Of a stretch of DNA of 64,000 nucleotides, positions 61,901 through 64,000 are shown piece after piece. The translations under genes and the position numbers were made by a program. Source of the DNA: Dysgonomonas sp. BGC7 (GTDB taxonomy: Bacteria > Bacteroidota > Bacteroidia > Bacteroidales > Dysgonomonadaceae); assembly GCF_001261735.1 (NCBI RefSeq), contig NZ_CVRP01000014.1, forward strand, positions 62,001 through 126,000, given 5' to 3'. How positions within the stretch are numbered: position 1 is the first letter of the stretch; every line of letters begins with the position of its first letter. A model generated the notes under the pieces. That model was not told the origin of the DNA, made no database searches, and saw only the letters and a program-made list of their open reading frames with translations.

Positions 61901-63386
61901 ATTACAGTTAGTACTGAAAAATGCAAGCCGAATGCAACGCATGGTCAACCAGATTTTAGATTTCAGAAAAATACAAAAACAGAAATTAAATATTCAGGAA
62001 ACACTTTTGGGCAACTATGTATCTGAAATATGCAGTAATTTTACAAAAACAGCAGAATACAAACACATAAAACTCTCTATAAAGAACAACGCCGAAAATG
62101 AAAAAGTCTGGATAGACAGAGATGGAGTAGAAAAATTAGTCTTCAATTTATTATCCAATGCCTTGAAATACACCCCTGTAGATAAAAACATAGAAGTAAG
62201 TATTTTTCCGGCAAGAAAAGAAGACGCCGTTGCCATACAGGTACATGATGAAGGGCAAGGTATGAGCAAAGATGTACAAAACAAATTATTCACCCGCTTT
62301 GCATCTTTCAACACAGATAAAAGCAAACCAAGTACAGGCATAGGGCTGTCCATTGTAAAAGAAGTAGCAGATAAGCATCATGCAAGAATACTGGTAGAAA
62401 GTGAAGAAAACATAGGTACCAGCTTCACTATATTGTTTCCGATGGGTATTGCTCATTTCGAAGAGGATGACAATATTGTCTTTATGCTTTCGGAAGAACA
62501 AAAGTCTCAAGAAGAAAATAAAGAAAGCATTATATCCGTTAGAGATAATGTAAGCATAGCTGAAGGCGAAAAAGAAGAATTGCAAAAAGAAAAGGACACT
62601 ATTCTGGTTGTAGAAGACGACGACGACTTACGCCAATTTATTATTAATATCTTACAACCCTATTATAATATACTTGCCGCAGGCAATGGAAGAGACGGTT
62701 ATGATGTAGCAGTAAAAAGCATTCCCGATTTTATTGTCAGCGATATCATGATGCCGGAAGTAAACGGAGTTGAATTACTCCAAAAGGTGAGGTCGACTGA
62801 CGAAATCAGCCATATCCCTTTTATTTTACTTACGGCAAAAACAGACTTGGAAAGTAAAGTAGATGGATTGAGCTATGGAGCTGATGATTATATAACTAAA
62901 CCTTTCAGTGTCAAATACCTAAGAGCTCGGATAGACAATATTATAAGACAAAGGAAACGGCTATATGACACCTTTACTGCTGGTAAGATTCAGTTTGTCG
63001 ACACAGAGGATAACGATAGCGATAATAAGGAGAATAAATTACAGATTACTTCGCAAGATGAATTTTTTATAAAAAAAATAAAAGAAAAGATTGAAGAAAA
63101 CATAGATAATACGAACTTTGTGGTAGACGATCTGGCTACAGCAATGGCTATGAGCCGGACAGTATTTTTCAAGAAACTAAAAAGTCTTACAGGACTTGCC
63201 CCGATTGAGTTTATCAGAGATATAAAAATAAAATATGCTGCGAATCTTATATCGACTCAGCAATATACGATCAAAGAAGTATCTTTTATGATAGGTATAT
63301 CCGATACAAAATATTTTACCCAATGCTTCAAAAATGTATATGGAATGACTCCTAGTGAGTATAAAAACAAAAGTAGAGAGTTTTAA
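58959..63386 (+). CDS. Hybrid two-component system (HTCS) sensor-regulator of the pectin locus
   Basis: 1475 residues, all functions of a two-component pair in one chain. Signal peptide, then two seven-bladed propellers of Reg_prop repeats (about 25-790; recurring motifs such as GFMWFSTWNGLCRFDGYNF and IWIGTYGGGLNLLD). A Y_Y_Y domain (about 800-890) and one membrane helix (about 900-922) follow. The kinase has H-box His952 in SHEIRTPLT and the ATP site in DEGQGM and STGIGLSIV. The receiver (about 1210-1330) has Asp1262 in VSDIMMPEVNG and the conserved Lys in TKPF. The chain ends in an AraC HTH domain (about 1370-1475). It senses a periplasmic oligogalacturonide and would activate the divergent susC operon. 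Confidence 0.95.
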   Translation: MKLKSLCCTFLIAILNILPTLSQPQCYFEHYGPEDGLPQHTIMSILQDQKGFMWFSTWNGLCRFDGYNFYTYRIQQGDKYHMRSNRIDFICEDKYGYIWTLPYDREPHRFDPRTENFMGIRSKKEYKDLTFIATKILTKDSGKVWLLSENMGCVCITDSTFNIELYNRENKKINGNAVNSVYEDSDKNSWILTNNGLYSVSYKGEKINSFFSEQAYIESVSTQDFYSAMELNDKIWFGSGNGRIWVYDKKNGNSELLQTDAKSAIKHIESIDNNSILITTQNDGFFIYKRQNKTLSKYNSANLKGMKSDQILSSYIDRYNNIWFEVNHAGVAKFNPETQTMIHFEMQTESKISNVFPSNFFIFEDKDNRLWVHPRGGGFAWYDAGNDALKPFYNEPSSPEWKFSNVMHTAFSDRQGNLWLSTRSHGLDKVLFSNEVFKTIIVDTDIHSTVNNDIRSLLEDSSGNLWISTKGGKLFVYDKQLKQIGYLNNDGTIGYNIPLEGITYSVTEDSKKNIWIGTKGEGVYKLTPTGSKYKIEHYIHSENDLYSLSHNSVYCIIEDTKQRIWIGTYGGGLNLLDENEKRFYSNRNNLKSYPIQFGSQIRTMSLDKFGNICIGTTLGLIVFSSNFESINTIDYKFYTRVPEDNSSLSENDVYDICTTKSGDTYFATFGGGLNKISAVDKSGFPLKFASYTAKDGLPSDVILTLVEDNTGKLWIASEGNITKFDPDKNSFETYSEINRLIAGQNFSEGACWASAAGTIYFGYSKGILSINPENIVRNTFKPYVALTKLQIANKDILIGENSPLKESLDDAKSIKLNHKQNFINIEFVALDYTDSKKISYAYKLDNIDNEWIITKGQRTANYNNLAPGEYTFRVKSTNSDGIWMDNEHILEIKITPSFWQTGWAYLLYFIAIVGILYIILRTLFVFYRMKYRVKLEHEQTEMKTRFFTDISHEIRTPLTMIVSPVENMIEDKQTPDSIKSQLQLVLKNASRMQRMVNQILDFRKIQKQKLNIQETLLGNYVSEICSNFTKTAEYKHIKLSIKNNAENEKVWIDRDGVEKLVFNLLSNALKYTPVDKNIEVSIFPARKEDAVAIQVHDEGQGMSKDVQNKLFTRFASFNTDKSKPSTGIGLSIVKEVADKHHARILVESEENIGTSFTILFPMGIAHFEEDDNIVFMLSEEQKSQEENKESIISVRDNVSIAEGEKEELQKEKDTILVVEDDDDLRQFIINILQPYYNILAAGNGRDGYDVAVKSIPDFIVSDIMMPEVNGVELLQKVRSTDEISHIPFILLTAKTDLESKVDGLSYGADDYITKPFSVKYLRARIDNIIRQRKRLYDTFTAGKIQFVDTEDNDSDNKENKLQITSQDEFFIKKIKEKIEENIDNTNFVVDDLATAMAMSRTVFFKKLKSLTGLAPIEFIRDIKIKYAANLISTQQYTIKEVSFMIGISDTKYFTQCFKNVYGMTPSEYKNKSREF

Positions 63387-63423
63387 AAATACGGGGTGAA
63401 ACTGTTTTAGTCAAAAACTCCCC

Positions 63424-63453
63424 TTGTTTAATTAAATTTAGCCCTTATATTTG
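63424..63453 (+). promoter_or_regulatory. Promoter of the right-edge DUF4861 gene
   Basis: -33 TTG (63424-63426), 19-bp spacer, -7 TATATTTG (63446-63453). The start codon is at 63521. Confidence 0.5.
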
Positions 63454-63520
63454 CTAATAGCAACAGGGGCTTTCTTTAATAAGATATAACTTATTTTAAA
63501 ACCCAAACCTTGAAAAACCA

Positions 63521-64000
63521 ATGAATTTTTTATCCAAAACAAAGCGTCTAACCTTTATCGGTCTGTTGATTACTATATTGTCATCTACATCTCTGATATC
63601 TGCACAGAGAGTAATTATAAAAAACAATTCTCCTGTAGCAATAAAAGACTATACATTAGAAATACCGGTAAAAAAGCTAAAATTAGCTTTTGGCACATAC
63701 TCGGCATCGGTGAACGGAAGTATTGTTCCGGTAGAAATTATAGAAAATATCAGATCGGAACAGTTTGCAATAATACCTATAGCCAATATAGCCGCCAACG
63801 AACAAATCTCTATCTCTATTGAAAAAGGAGAAGCTCTCAATTATCCCAAAAGAACTTATGCTGAAATATCTCACAAAATAGGGGGAAAATTTGAAGGGCA
63901 TAAATATGTGGGAGGGTATTCTTGGGTTAAACCGAATTATATAACTCTTCCGGGAACATTCCGCGACCACTCTTATTATATAAAATATGAAGGTCCGGGG
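63521..64000 (+). CDS. DUF4861 family protein, N-terminal part
   Basis: 160 codons, open through the right edge. A signal peptide (cleavage near SLISAQ|RV) replaces the lipoprotein signal of the paralogue at 38423. The N-terminal VIIKNNSPVAIKDYTLEIPV corresponds to the opening of DUF4861 proteins, and the end of the fragment, FRDHSYYIKYEGPG, is a recognisable family motif. It follows the HTCS with its own promoter, so the pectin locus probably continues beyond the window. Confidence 0.7.
   Translation, partial: MNFLSKTKRLTFIGLLITILSSTSLISAQRVIIKNNSPVAIKDYTLEIPVKKLKLAFGTYSASVNGSIVPVEIIENIRSEQFAIIPIANIAANEQISISIEKGEALNYPKRTYAEISHKIGGKFEGHKYVGGYSWVKPNYITLPGTFRDHSYYIKYEGPG

Noticed and set aside
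1-64000. tRNA, rRNA, CRISPR arrays, insertion sequences
   Set aside because: I looked through the intergenic regions and saw no cloverleaf-like sequence, regularly spaced repeats, transposase or terminal inverted repeats.

Overview
The window comes from a member of the Bacteroidales; gene content and families suggest a Dysgonomonas/Bacteroides-like organism, with genus uncertain. The evidence is a SusC/SusD pair with a hybrid two-component system (HTCS) regulator, many lipoproteins and BT_-type families (DUF4861, DUF4377, DUF5123, DUF1080), AT-rich gaps, and promoters of the Bacteroidetes type (TTTG at -33, TAnnTTTG at -7) instead of sigma70 boxes. No rRNA, tRNA, insertion sequence, prophage or CRISPR array was found.

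Left part (1-9.9 kb): the tail of a GH123-like/DUF4091 protein, a P-type Ca2+ ATPase, ispG (long form), a DUF3332 lipoprotein and xerD. A FtsB/DivIC-type divisome protein diverges from xerD and leads a short run with two unknown envelope proteins and a Gfo/Idh/MocA oxidoreductase.

10.2-18.2 kb: a DoxX membrane protein, two Gfo/Idh/MocA oxidoreductases with twin-arginine leaders, a DUF1080 (3-keto-disaccharide hydrolase family) lipoprotein and a TIM-barrel lipoprotein. Together they resemble the 3-keto-glycoside pathway of Bacteroides thetaiotaomicron (BT2156-BT2159). ApbE and tatA-tatC follow directly and may serve the Tat-exported enzymes. 18.3-20.4 kb: a well-defined promoter, a structured leader and a two-gene RNA-repair cassette (ATP-dependent RNA ligase plus an HD-domain/polynucleotide-kinase fusion). 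20.4-33 kb: DUF4377 lipoprotein, KamA-like radical SAM enzyme, NYN/LOTUS protein, then a leftward dxs-trkA-trkH-capA-like operon ending in two unknown envelope proteins, and a DEAD-box helicase.

34.2-64 kb is one large pectin utilisation locus. A rightward HTCS sensor diverges from a leftward run: SusC, SusD, a surface DUF5123-type lipoprotein, GH28 polygalacturonase, GH105 unsaturated galacturonyl hydrolase, PL1 pectate lyase, CE8 pectin methylesterase, CE12-type acetylesterase, GH43 and an alpha/beta esterase. The next leftward unit holds the intracellular uronate genes: uxaC, kduI, a DUF4861 protein, kdgK, kduD, eda and an ExuT-like transporter. Extracellular de-esterification and cleavage, uptake, removal of unsaturated ends and the KduI-KduD-KdgK-Eda route to pyruvate and glyceraldehyde-3-phosphate are thus all encoded. 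The catabolic unit begins with a promoter bracketed by two LacI-type palindromes, although no LacI-family gene lies in the window. A second DUF4861 protein starts at the right edge.

The most notable items are the HD-Pnk/RNA-ligase cassette and its leader, the operator-promoter-operator arrangement before uxaC, the Tat-linked 3-keto-glycoside operon, and a roughly 100-bp element shared by two unrelated intergenic regions (16880-16982 and 23221-23321).
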